Origin: Bacteroidales bacterium
GTDB lineage: Bacteria > Bacteroidota > Bacteroidia > Bacteroidales > UBA932
Direction: 5' to 3'
DNA: 5,275 bases
Assembly (NCBI GenBank): GCA_017471085.1
Contig: JAFUWW010000113.1
Coordinates: 1-5,275 of the forward strand
This document shows positions 1 to 5,275 of this stretch, piece by piece. Within the stretch, counting starts at the first letter, position 1. Each line of letters begins with the position of its first letter. Under the pieces are notes generated by a model. It was not told the origin of the DNA. It made no database searches and was given only the letters and a program-made list of their open reading frames with translations. Both the position numbers and the translations under genes were made by a program.

Positions 1-678
1 GATACGGGTGAGCTGCTGGCGCTTTTCGTCACCGCGCCAGTAGGCGCCTGCCAGGGAGAGCACCTTCACGGCCTTGATCACGTCCGTATTCTTGAGGTGC
101 GGTCCGCGGCACAGATCCGTGAAATGACCGTTGGTGTAGTATGTGATGGTTCCGTCTTCCAGTTCGGAGATGAGTTCCTGCTTGTACTGGTCGCCTTTTT
201 CGGTAAAGTAGGCCATGGCATCGGCCTTGGAGACCTCGATGCGGCAGAAATCCTGCTTTTCGCGGGCGAACTCCAGCATCTTGTTCTCGATGGCCTTGAA
301 GTCGGCGTCCGTGAGGGTGCGGCCGTTCATGTCCACATCGTAGTAGAAGCCGTTTTCGATGGCCGGGCCGATACCGAACTTCACGCCCGGGAACAGGGCT
401 TCGAGGGCCTCTGCCATCAGGTGGGAGGATGAATGCCAGAAGACACGCTTGGCCTCGTCGTCTTCCCATTTGAGGAGACGGATTTCCACGTCCTCGGTGA
501 TGGGACGGGTAACGTCGATGGTGGTTCCTTTGGAAGTCTCGGGCTCATCCGGCCGCTTTACTGATACTGCCAGCACTTCGGCGGCAAGCCTGGGGCTGAT
601 GGACATGGCTACCTCATAGCCGGTAACCCCTGATTCAAACTGTCTGACACTTCCGTCCGGAAACTTGATGTTGATCAT
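1..678 (-). CDS. thrS: Threonyl-tRNA synthetase, N-terminal part (cut by left window edge)
   Basis: This cytoplasmic enzyme charges tRNA-Thr with threonine and edits mischarged Ser-tRNA-Thr. Only residues 1-226 of a protein usually about 640-650 long are present; the frame is open to base 1. Residues 1-66 are a TGS domain (starts MINIKFPDGS, ends near TRPITEDVEIRL). The N2 editing domain follows, with the paired motifs HSSSH (His82, His86) and CRGPH (Cys190, His194), the four residues expected at the editing site. FGIGPAIENGFYYD (101-114) and AGAYWRGDEKRQQLTRI (210-226) are family signatures. The catalytic and anticodon-binding domains lie beyond the edge. The start is the ATG at 676-678, preceded by AAAGGATT, a weak Shine-Dalgarno-like stretch. 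Between the TGS strands, residues 39-54 (SVKRPDEPETSKGTTI) look several residues longer than the short loop I recall in Bacteroides relatives. Family identity is secure. Confidence 0.97.
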   Translation of the reverse strand, partial: MINIKFPDGSVRQFESGVTGYEVAMSISPRLAAEVLAVSVKRPDEPETSKGTTIDVTRPITEDVEIRLLKWEDDEAKRVFWHSSSHLMAEALEALFPGVKFGIGPAIENGFYYDVDMNGRTLTDADFKAIENKMLEFAREKQDFCRIEVSKADAMAYFTEKGDQYKQELISELEDGTITYYTNGHFTDLCRGPHLKNTDVIKAVKVLSLAGAYWRGDEKRQQLTRI

Positions 679-720
679 AATCCTTTGTTTTGATGAGTTA
701 TTACATACCAAGTCTTTCAC

Positions 721-732
721 TGCATCAATGCA
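721..732. repeat. Short inverted repeat in the thrS leader
   Basis: TGCAT-CA-ATGCA forms 5-base arms around a 2-base centre. It lies between the predicted thrS promoter and the thrS start, so it would be in the 5' untranslated RNA, roughly 45-55 bases before the start codon. It could be an operator or a small hairpin, but arms this short occur by chance; no regulator is recognised. Confidence 0.25.
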
Positions 733-760
733 ATAGTACTTGTTATTAAGTTATAGCCTG

Positions 761-768
761 CAAAGTTA
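761..768 (-). promoter_or_regulatory. Predicted -7 element for thrS (TAACTTTG)
   Basis: Read on the minus strand this is TAACTTTG, a full match to the Bacteroidota -7 consensus TAnnTTTG. Transcription would start a few bases further left and give thrS a leader of about 75 bases. No TTG-type -33 element is visible at the expected distance; the matching position falls inside the opposing promoter. The call rests on the consensus and on location in the only intergenic gap before thrS. Confidence 0.65.
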
Positions 769-780
769 AGAAAAAATCCT

Positions 781-788
781 TATATTTG
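781..788 (+). promoter_or_regulatory. Predicted -7 element for the DUF4199-glycosyltransferase pair (TATATTTG)
   Basis: TATATTTG matches the Bacteroidota -7 consensus TAnnTTTG exactly. It faces away from the thrS element, with 12 bases between the two. The arms CTTAnnTTTG are repeated in inverted orientation on both sides of an A-rich centre (771-778). A clear -33 TTG is absent. The expected transcription start, several bases downstream, lies at or just before the first possible start codons of the membrane protein, so its 5' leader would be very short or absent. Confidence 0.65.
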
Positions 789-793
789 TGCTC

Positions 794-1357
794 GTGAACA
801 GCATTGACAATACAACTTTGTGGAACGAAGCCGCCAAGGCAGGGGCCATTTTCGGCGGGGTGTCCGTCGGATGCCTGCTGCTGAAGGAACTCAGCGCCTT
901 GTCCGGCTCCGTCTTCCTGGTGCAGGCCGCCGCCATCATCCTCTGGGCGGTGGAGTTCTTCGGATGCATCCTGCTCATGAAGAACCTGATGATCAGGCTT
1001 TCCAACAAATACGGAGGGCTCAAGATGGCCGATACCGCCAAATTCGGCAGCCGCGCCGCCCTCCTGTCCGGACTCCTGGTGGCATCGGCCCAGACCCTGA
1101 TTATCCTGAACATGCCGCAGGACACCATGAACACCCTCATCGGAGAACTCTCGGGCACGCTTACATCGGCCCAGCGGGAACAGGTGGAGGGCATGATGGA
1201 CCGGCTTCCGCTTTTCACGTTCATCTTCCAGTGGCTGTACTGCTTCCTCTACGGCAGTCTCCTCGCCCGGATCATGTCCCGCTACATCTTTATGCAGAAC
1301 CTGTTCGGGGGCAACCTGCCGCCCGACTCGGACAACAACCAGCCAGACCAGCAATAA
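794..1357 (+). CDS. DUF4199-like four-helix inner-membrane protein
   Basis: This is a 187-residue integral membrane protein of unknown function. Four hydrophobic segments are visible at about residues 15-35, 39-63, 87-107 and 139-160. A polar loop of about 30 residues (TMNTLIGELSGTLTSAQREQ region) separates helices 3 and 4, and the tail is hydrophilic and rich in Asn, Asp and Gln (NLPPDSDNNQPDQQ). There is no cleavable signal peptide. The length and helix pattern fit DUF4199 proteins of Bacteroidota, which I recall commonly preceding a family 2 glycosyltransferase; the next gene here is one, starting at the base after this stop codon. The start is uncertain. No in-frame ATG exists before about residue 62. 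GTG at 788 overlaps the predicted -7 element, so GTG at 794 is chosen; TTG at 818 is another option. Inference: it is a membrane partner of the glycosyltransferase. The family assignment is moderately sure, the coding call is strong. Confidence 0.82.
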   Translation: MNSIDNTTLWNEAAKAGAIFGGVSVGCLLLKELSALSGSVFLVQAAAIILWAVEFFGCILLMKNLMIRLSNKYGGLKMADTAKFGSRAALLSGLLVASAQTLIILNMPQDTMNTLIGELSGTLTSAQREQVEGMMDRLPLFTFIFQWLYCFLYGSLLARIMSRYIFMQNLFGGNLPPDSDNNQPDQQ

Positions 1358-2302
1358 ATGCCTATGGACCTGTCGATTATCGTACCCCTGTACAACGAAC
1401 GCGAATCCCTCCCCGAACTCGCCGACTGGATTGTCCGGTCGCTGAAAGACTACACTTTCGAGGTCATCTTCGTGGATGACGGGTCCACGGACGGTTCCTG
1501 GGAAGTGATCAAAGAGATGGCCGGAAGTAATTTCCACGGCATCCGTTTCCGCCGCAATTACGGCAAATCGGCCGCCCTGTACGAAGGGTTCGCCGCCGCG
1601 AAGGGCGATATCGTGGTGACCATGGACGCCGACCTGCAGGACTCGCCCGAAGAAATTCCGGAAATGGTGCGGATGATCCGCGAAGAGGGATATGACCTGG
1701 TCTCCGGCTGGAAACAGCACCGCCAGGACAATGCCCTTACCAAGAACCTGCCCTCCAAACTGTACAACTGGACGGCCCGGAAAGTGACGGGCATCCGCCT
1801 GCACGACATGAACTGCGGCCTCAAGGCCTACCGGAAAGAAGTGGTGAAGAACATCGAAGTGTATGGAGAGATGCACCGCTACATCCCCTACCTGGCCAAG
1901 AACGCCGGCTTCGGCAACATCGGCGAAAAGCCCGTGCACCACCAGAAGCGCAAGTACGGCGTATCCAAGTTCGGAATGGACCGCTTCGTGAACGGCCTGC
2001 TGGACCTGATGAGCCTTTGGTTCCTGTCCCGCTTCGGGAAGAAGCCCATGCATTTCTTCGGGACCAGCGGTATCTTCATGTTCCTGGTGGGTTTCGTGAT
2101 GACAGTCTGGATCATCGTGGCCAAGCTGGTGAACCAGGCGCAAGGGCTCAAGTTCCGCGCCGTCACCGACCAGCCGCTGTTCTACCTGGCTCTCCTCACC
2201 GTACTGCTGGGCGTCATCCTGTTCCTGGCAGGATTCATCGGCGAGATGGTGGCCCGTTCATCGGCCGCCAGGAACGACTACCAGATCAAGGAAAGGCTAT
2301 AG
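1358..2302 (+). CDS. Family 2 glycosyltransferase, DPM1/GtrB-like, membrane-anchored
   Basis: This 314-residue protein transfers a sugar from a nucleotide donor, in this subfamily often to a polyprenyl-phosphate carrier at the cytoplasmic face of the inner membrane. The GT-A domain spans about residues 1-215: the nucleotide-binding strand LSIIVPLYNE (5-14), VDDGSTDGS (39-47), the metal-binding DAD within MDADLQDSPEE (89-99), and RKYGVSKFG (198-206), equivalent to the R-x-x-G-x-S-K/R motif of this subfamily. Two membrane helices follow at about 237-258 and 274-296, with the usual short charged tail. The start ATG directly abuts the upstream stop codon (TAAATG), implying one operon; ATG at 1364 is a possible alternative two residues on. 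No Shine-Dalgarno sequence is seen. The 3' end overlaps argB on the other strand by 6 bases. Donor sugar and acceptor cannot be told from sequence. Confidence 0.93.
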   Translation: MPMDLSIIVPLYNERESLPELADWIVRSLKDYTFEVIFVDDGSTDGSWEVIKEMAGSNFHGIRFRRNYGKSAALYEGFAAAKGDIVVTMDADLQDSPEEIPEMVRMIREEGYDLVSGWKQHRQDNALTKNLPSKLYNWTARKVTGIRLHDMNCGLKAYRKEVVKNIEVYGEMHRYIPYLAKNAGFGNIGEKPVHHQKRKYGVSKFGMDRFVNGLLDLMSLWFLSRFGKKPMHFFGTSGIFMFLVGFVMTVWIIVAKLVNQAQGLKFRAVTDQPLFYLALLTVLLGVILFLAGFIGEMVARSSAARNDYQIKERL

Positions 2303-3070
2303 CTGAACCTGGGTACCCCGCCCGGTCGCAATGGCATCGGCATTGAGAATCAGCGCCTTCACGGCACCCTCCCGCAGGGACCGGAAGGCGTTTTCCAGTT
2401 TCGGGATCATGCCTCCGGCGATGATGCCTTCCGCTTTCAGGGATTCATAACCGGTCGATGTCACCAGCGGGAGAAGGCTTTCCGGACGGTCGACGTCGGC
2501 CAGCACGCCGTCTTTCTCGAAGCAGGTCCAGAGTTCCCCGCGCAGGGCGGCGGCCACGGATGCGGCCACCGTATCGGCATTGGTATTGAGGAGGTTCCCC
2601 GCCCCGTCATGGTTGATGGGGCTGAGCACAGGAACGATGCCCTGCTGAAGGAGGCTTTCCAGGAAGGGCCGGTTCACGGAGGCCGGGGTCACATCGCCCA
2701 CTGCCCCGAAATCCACCTTCTCCCCGTCGATGTCGAGCGGAGGACGCCTGGAGGCGCAGATGGCATTGGCGTCACATCCGGAAAGGCCCAGCGCCTGGCA
2801 TCCATCTGCCTGCAAAAGACTCACTATCTGCTTGTTGCACCAGCCGGCATAGACCATGGTCACAATCTGCAGCGTTTCAGGGTCCGTCACCCGACGGCCT
2901 TGGATCTTGACTGGAGCCATCCCCAGCTTCTCCTGCATCCGGGAGGCCAGGGCACCGCCGCCATGGACCAGCACCCTGGGGCCTTCCAGGGAAGCAAAGT
3001 TATGGCAGAAACGCTTCAGGGCTTCCTCGTCGTCAATGACGTTCCCCCCTATTTTCACGACCCGGATCAT
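2297..3070 (-). CDS. argB: N-acetylglutamate kinase (possibly acting on N-succinylglutamate)
   Basis: ArgB phosphorylates the gamma-carboxyl of an N-acylglutamate with ATP, the second step of arginine synthesis, in the cytoplasm. The 257-residue length matches short ArgB proteins such as the E. coli one. Amino acid kinase motifs are intact: KIGGN (6-10, phosphate-binding Lys6), VHGGG (35-39), GRRVTD (58-63, substrate-binding Arg60), LNTNADTVAAS (161-171) and AGGMIPKLENA (218-228, Lys224 for phosphoryl transfer). It lacks the N-terminal extension found in arginine-inhibited hexameric kinases, so feedback inhibition by arginine is not predicted from architecture. ATG at 3068-3070 overlaps the argF' stop as ATGA, suggesting translational coupling. 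It is the last gene of the arginine run; the stop overlaps the convergent glycosyltransferase. The usual substrate is N-acetylglutamate; the neighbouring transcarbamylase raises the option of succinylated intermediates. Confidence 0.95.
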   Translation of the reverse strand: MIRVVKIGGNVIDDEEALKRFCHNFASLEGPRVLVHGGGALASRMQEKLGMAPVKIQGRRVTDPETLQIVTMVYAGWCNKQIVSLLQADGCQALGLSGCDANAICASRRPPLDIDGEKVDFGAVGDVTPASVNRPFLESLLQQGIVPVLSPINHDGAGNLLNTNADTVAASVAAALRGELWTCFEKDGVLADVDRPESLLPLVTSTGYESLKAEGIIAGGMIPKLENAFRSLREGAVKALILNADAIATGRGTQVQL

Positions 3071-4014
3071 AGGCTCTGCAACAACATTTTCAAAACGGTC
3101 TGGGCCGATACCACCCGGTTGGCGGCCTCGGGAATCACCAGGGAACGGGGACCTTCGATCACATCGTCGCTCACGATCATGTTGCGGCGGACAGGCAGGC
3201 AGTGCAGGAAATGGGCATTGTTCGTAAGGGCCATCTTCTCCGCCGTCACGGTCCAGCTGCGGTCGCGGGAAAGCACTTGTCCGTACTGATCATAGGATGC
3301 CCAGTTCTTGGCATACACAAAATCGGCCCCTTCCAGGGCTTCGTCCTGGTTGTGGGTGACACGGATGCCTCGGGTGAATTCAGGGGCCAGGTCGTACCCC
3401 TCCGGATTGGCGATCACGAAGTCGTAGTTCATCATGGAGATGCCCTCGGCGAAGGAATTGGGTACGGCCTGGGGCAGCGCCTTGGGATGCGGAGCCCAAG
3501 TCATCACCACCTTGGGACGGGCCTTGGTCTTGTGCTCTTCGATGGTAAGGATATCGGCCAGGGTCTGGAGCGGATGCCTTGTGGCGGCTTCCATACTGAA
3601 CACGGGCCGGCCGGAGTACTGGATGAACTGATTCAGGATCACCTCGTTGTAATCGTCCTCCCGGCTTTCGAAACGGGCGAAGGAGCGCACGCCGATGATG
3701 TCGCAGTAGCTGCCCATCACCGGAATGGCTTCCAGCAGGTGCTCGCTCTTGTCGCCGTCCATCACCACGCCGCGCTCGGTTTCCAGCTTCCAGGCACCCT
3801 GGTTCACGTCCAGCACCATCACGTTCATGCCCAGGTTCAGGGCGGCTTTCTGGGTGCTGAGACGGGTGCGGAGGCTGTTGTTGAAGAACACCAGCAGCGC
3901 CGTGCGGTTCTTTCCCAGGGCCTGGTCGGCGAAGGGATGCTCTTTCACGTATTTGGCAGCTTCCAGAACCGATTCCAGGTCGCCCAGCTGCCTGAGGGAA
4001 GTAAATGATTTCAT
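3067..4014 (-). CDS. argF': N-succinylornithine (or N-acetylornithine) carbamoyltransferase
   Basis: The enzyme moves the carbamoyl group from carbamoyl phosphate to an N-acylated ornithine, giving N-acylcitrulline, in the variant arginine pathway of Bacteroidota and Xanthomonas. At 315 residues it matches my recollection of the B. fragilis succinylornithine enzyme along almost its whole length. Visible motifs are FFNNSLRTRLSTQ (43-55, the phosphate-binding SxRTR-type motif), NQGAWKLETERG (71-82), RHPLQ (146-150), MTWAPHPKALPQAVPNS (171-187) and HCLPVRRNM (271-279). The specificity loop reads MDGDKSEHLLEAI: residue 90 is Ser (codon at 3745-3747), where the B. fragilis succinylornithine enzyme has Pro90 and the X. 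campestris acetylornithine enzyme has Glu92. Published Glu92 mutants, including Ser, gain succinylornithine activity, so succinylornithine is favoured. ATG at 4012-4014 overlaps the argD stop as ATGA; GGAAAG lies 10 bases upstream within argD. Ordinary ornithine transcarbamylase is unlikely. Confidence 0.95.
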   Translation of the reverse strand: MKSFTSLRQLGDLESVLEAAKYVKEHPFADQALGKNRTALLVFFNNSLRTRLSTQKAALNLGMNVMVLDVNQGAWKLETERGVVMDGDKSEHLLEAIPVMGSYCDIIGVRSFARFESREDDYNEVILNQFIQYSGRPVFSMEAATRHPLQTLADILTIEEHKTKARPKVVMTWAPHPKALPQAVPNSFAEGISMMNYDFVIANPEGYDLAPEFTRGIRVTHNQDEALEGADFVYAKNWASYDQYGQVLSRDRSWTVTAEKMALTNNAHFLHCLPVRRNMIVSDDVIEGPRSLVIPEAANRVVSAQTVLKMLLQSL

Positions 4015-5135
4015 GCTGTGAGTTCTTTCCAGGCATTGACAAAACGATGCGCTGTCTCCAGGTCGATGGTGAGGGAAGGCAGCAGACGGATGACTTTCTC
4101 CCCGGCAGCCCCGGTGAAGAAATGCTTTTCAAAGAGGAGGCGGTCCCTGAGGCCGACATACTCGTCTTTCAGTTCCAGGCCGATCATAAGGCCCCTGCCG
4201 CGGTACTCTTTTACGGCTTTATCGGCCTGCAAGGCCTCCTGGAAGAAGGCGCCCACTTTGGCGGCGTTTTCCACCAGGTGCTCCGCCTGCATGATTTCCA
4301 GCACGGCGATGGCGGCGGCACAGGCCAGATGATTTCCGCCGAAAGTGGTTCCGAGCATGCCGTAGGAGGGTTTGACGGCCGGGCTGATCAGCACTCCGCC
4401 GATGGGAAAGCCGTTGGCCATGCCCTTGGCCGATGTGATGATATCGGCCTTGATGCCTGCATGCTGATGGGCATAGAATTGTCCCGTACGTCCATAGCCG
4501 GACTGGATTTCATCGGCCACCAGGAGAGTGCCGGTCTTGTCGCAGAGGTCCCTGAGGCCCCGGAAGAAGTCGTCGCCGGGTTCGTAGATGCCGGCCACGC
4601 CCTGGATTCCTTCGATGATTACGGCTGCATAAGCTCCCTGGGAAAGCTCCCGGTCTACGGCATCCAGGTCGTTCAGGTGGACGAAGGTCACCAGCGGATT
4701 CGCATTGAAGGGGGCGCGGATTTTGGGGTTGTCCGTCACGCCCACCGCCCCTGAAGTGCGGCCATGGAAGGCCTTGGAAAAAGCCAGTACCCGGGCTCGT
4801 CCGGTGGCGAACGAAGCCACTTTGAGGGCATTTTCATTGGCCTCGGCGCCGCTGTTGCAGAGGAAAAGCGCATAGTCTTCGTAGCCGCTGGCTTCTCCCA
4901 GTCTGGCCGCCAGGGTATCCTGAAGGCTGTTTTTCACGGCATTGGAGTAGAAGCCCAGCCGGGAGGCCTGCTCCGTAAGGGCCTTCACATAATGCGGATG
5001 GCAGTGTCCGACGCTGATTACGGCATGGCCGCCGTACAGGTCGGTGTACTGCTGCCCGTCGGCGGTCCAGAGGGTGGTTCCCTGCCCTTTTACAGGTTCG
5101 ATGTCCCACCGTTTGTATACTTCAAATAGATTCAT
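4011..5135 (-). CDS. argD: Acetylornithine (or succinylornithine) aminotransferase
   Basis: ArgD is a class III, PLP-dependent aminotransferase that converts N-acylglutamate semialdehyde to N-acylornithine using glutamate, the step before the carbamoyltransferase encoded next. It has 374 residues from the chosen start, normal for the family. Seen in order: YGGHAVISVGHCHP (34-47), NSGAEANE (94-101, PLP phosphate contact), KAFHGRTSG (121-129, ring-stacking Phe123), VADEIQSGYGRTG (206-218, Asp208 pairing with the PLP nitrogen), SAKGMANG (235-242, Schiff-base Lys237), GTTFGGNHLAC (262-272) and RLLPSLTI (350-357). The start is ATG at 5133-5135 (MNLFEVYKRWDIEPVKG), which fits related proteins; ATG at 5156 in the same frame would add seven residues that overlap the repeat array. 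No TAnnTTTG or Shine-Dalgarno sequence precedes it in the bases visible, so transcription probably comes from further right, perhaps from other arg genes. The stop overlaps argF' by 4 bases. Confidence 0.96.
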   Translation of the reverse strand: MNLFEVYKRWDIEPVKGQGTTLWTADGQQYTDLYGGHAVISVGHCHPHYVKALTEQASRLGFYSNAVKNSLQDTLAARLGEASGYEDYALFLCNSGAEANENALKVASFATGRARVLAFSKAFHGRTSGAVGVTDNPKIRAPFNANPLVTFVHLNDLDAVDRELSQGAYAAVIIEGIQGVAGIYEPGDDFFRGLRDLCDKTGTLLVADEIQSGYGRTGQFYAHQHAGIKADIITSAKGMANGFPIGGVLISPAVKPSYGMLGTTFGGNHLACAAAIAVLEIMQAEHLVENAAKVGAFFQEALQADKAVKEYRGRGLMIGLELKDEYVGLRDRLLFEKHFFTGAAGEKVIRLLPSLTIDLETAHRFVNAWKELTA

Positions 5136-5180
5136 GGCTATATTACGTTTTGTCATCCACGTTTCCGGCCGTTTTTGTGG

Positions 5181-5193
5181 ACCGAATGTCGGT
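5181..5193 (+). other. Hairpin inside repeat copy 1 (ACCGA-ATG-TCGGT)
   Basis: Perfect 5-base arms with a 3-base loop are followed directly by TTT and CAGGG. On the plus strand this resembles a very small intrinsic terminator, but the stem is short and the T run is only four bases, so termination is a weak inference. The same structure recurs 51 bases on. It sits next to the TCCACG/TGTGGA inverted repeat at 5156-5181; the two share base 5181. Confidence 0.45.
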
Positions 5194-5231
5194 TTTCAGG
5201 GTTTCATCCACGTTTCCGGCCGTTTTCGTGG

Positions 5232-5244
5232 ACCGAATGTCGGT
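5232..5244 (+). other. Hairpin inside repeat copy 2 (ACCGA-ATG-TCGGT)
   Basis: It is identical to the hairpin in copy 1. Here the preceding inverted repeat at 5207-5232 is perfect (TCCACG with CGTGGA), whereas copy 1 has a G-T pair at the inner end of that stem. Exact conservation between copies more likely reflects recent duplication than selection. Confidence 0.45.
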
Positions 5245-5275
5245 TTTCAGGGTTTCATCCACGTTTCCGGCCGTT

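Larger units (their letters stand above)
5154..5275. repeat. 51-bp tandem repeat array, extends beyond right edge
   Basis: The unit starts CATCCACGTTTCCGGCCG and ends GGTTTTCAGGGTTT. Copies begin at 5154, 5205 and 5256, an exact 51-base period; the third copy is cut after 20 bases. The two full copies differ at one base only (T at 5176, C at 5227). Because the whole period is repeated there are no unique spacers, so it is not a CRISPR array. The unit contains an inverted repeat TCCACG/CGTGGA around a centre holding the palindrome CGGCCG, then a second short hairpin, ACCGA-ATG-TCGGT, followed by TTTT on the plus strand. The period is a multiple of three and one minus-strand frame is open through the array to a TAA at 5143-5145. 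It may be an intergenic minisatellite or the repetitive 3' end of an upstream gene. I do not recognise the unit. Confidence 0.95.

Noticed and set aside
679..760. Threonine-responsive leader or tRNA-like operator upstream of thrS
   Set aside because: Only short inverted repeats are seen (TGCAT/ATGCA), with no T-box signature, no Thr-rich leader peptide and no convincing anticodon-arm mimic; the in-leader ATGs are followed almost at once by stops.
746..2143. Long minus-strand open frame of 465 codons opposite the membrane protein and glycosyltransferase genes
   Set aside because: Its translation is rich in His, Gln and Val with no recognisable domain, and it lies antisense to two genes with clear motifs. 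Long antisense frames are expected from codon bias in GC-rich DNA.
2303..2345. Terminator for the glycosyltransferase transcript (GGGTACCC palindrome at 2311-2318 and CAATG/CATTG arms nearby)
   Set aside because: Neither is followed by a T run, the stems are short, and both lie in the argB coding sequence.
3202..4008. Plus-strand open frame of 268 codons opposite argF'
   Set aside because: It has His/Gly-rich low-quality composition and no motifs, and it lies fully inside a well-supported gene on the other strand; it is a codon-bias shadow.
4005..4754. Plus-strand open frame of 249 codons opposite argD
   Set aside because: It is antisense to the PLP-binding core of argD, has no domain or start signal, and has the same shadow pattern as the other antisense frames.
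5136..5156. Upstream ATG at 5156 as the argD start
   Set aside because: It adds only MTKRNIA before the conserved MNLFEVY start, lies in the repeat unit, and relatives as recalled begin at the later Met. It cannot be fully excluded.
5154..5275. CRISPR array
   Set aside because: The entire 51-base period is repeated with one mismatch, so there are no distinct spacers; no cas genes are present.

Overview
The window looks like chromosomal DNA from a GC-rich member of the Bacteroidales (Bacteroidota), probably gut-associated. Three things point there. The transcarbamylase is of the N-succinylornithine/N-acetylornithine type known from Bacteroides rather than an ordinary ornithine transcarbamylase. 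The one large intergenic gap carries TAnnTTTG promoter elements typical of the phylum. Gene starts mostly lack clear Shine-Dalgarno sequences. Genus cannot be fixed from sequence alone.

Layout, left to right. Bases 1-678 (minus strand) are the N-terminal 226 codons of threonyl-tRNA synthetase (thrS), which runs off the left edge. Bases 679-793 are a divergent intergenic region with two back-to-back -7 promoter elements, one for thrS and one for the rightward pair. Bases 794-2302 (plus strand) hold a four-helix DUF4199-like membrane protein followed with no gap by a DPM1/GtrB-like family 2 glycosyltransferase with two C-terminal membrane helices. Bases 2297-5135 (minus strand) hold a tightly packed arginine biosynthesis run in transcription order argD, argF', argB, with 4-base ATGA overlaps at both junctions. 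The glycosyltransferase and argB converge and overlap by 6 bases, their two stop codons sharing the palindrome CTATAG. Bases 5154-5275 are a tandem array of a 51-bp unit (two full copies and a third cut by the edge) immediately upstream of argD.

How the genes work together. ArgB phosphorylates an N-acylated glutamate. The semialdehyde made by ArgC (not in the window) is transaminated by ArgD, and ArgF' carbamoylates the resulting N-acylornithine. Residue 90 of ArgF' is Ser, neither the Pro of the B. fragilis enzyme nor the Glu of the Xanthomonas enzyme; from mutant studies this favours N-succinylornithine as substrate. The DUF4199/glycosyltransferase pair is probably a membrane-associated unit that moves a sugar onto a lipid carrier or an envelope glycan; the acceptor cannot be read from the sequence.

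Most of the window is ordinary housekeeping DNA. The features that deserve a second look are the 51-bp repeat array with its internal hairpins and its open frame on the argD strand, the Ser90 specificity residue, the overlapping divergent promoters, and the shared convergent stop codons.
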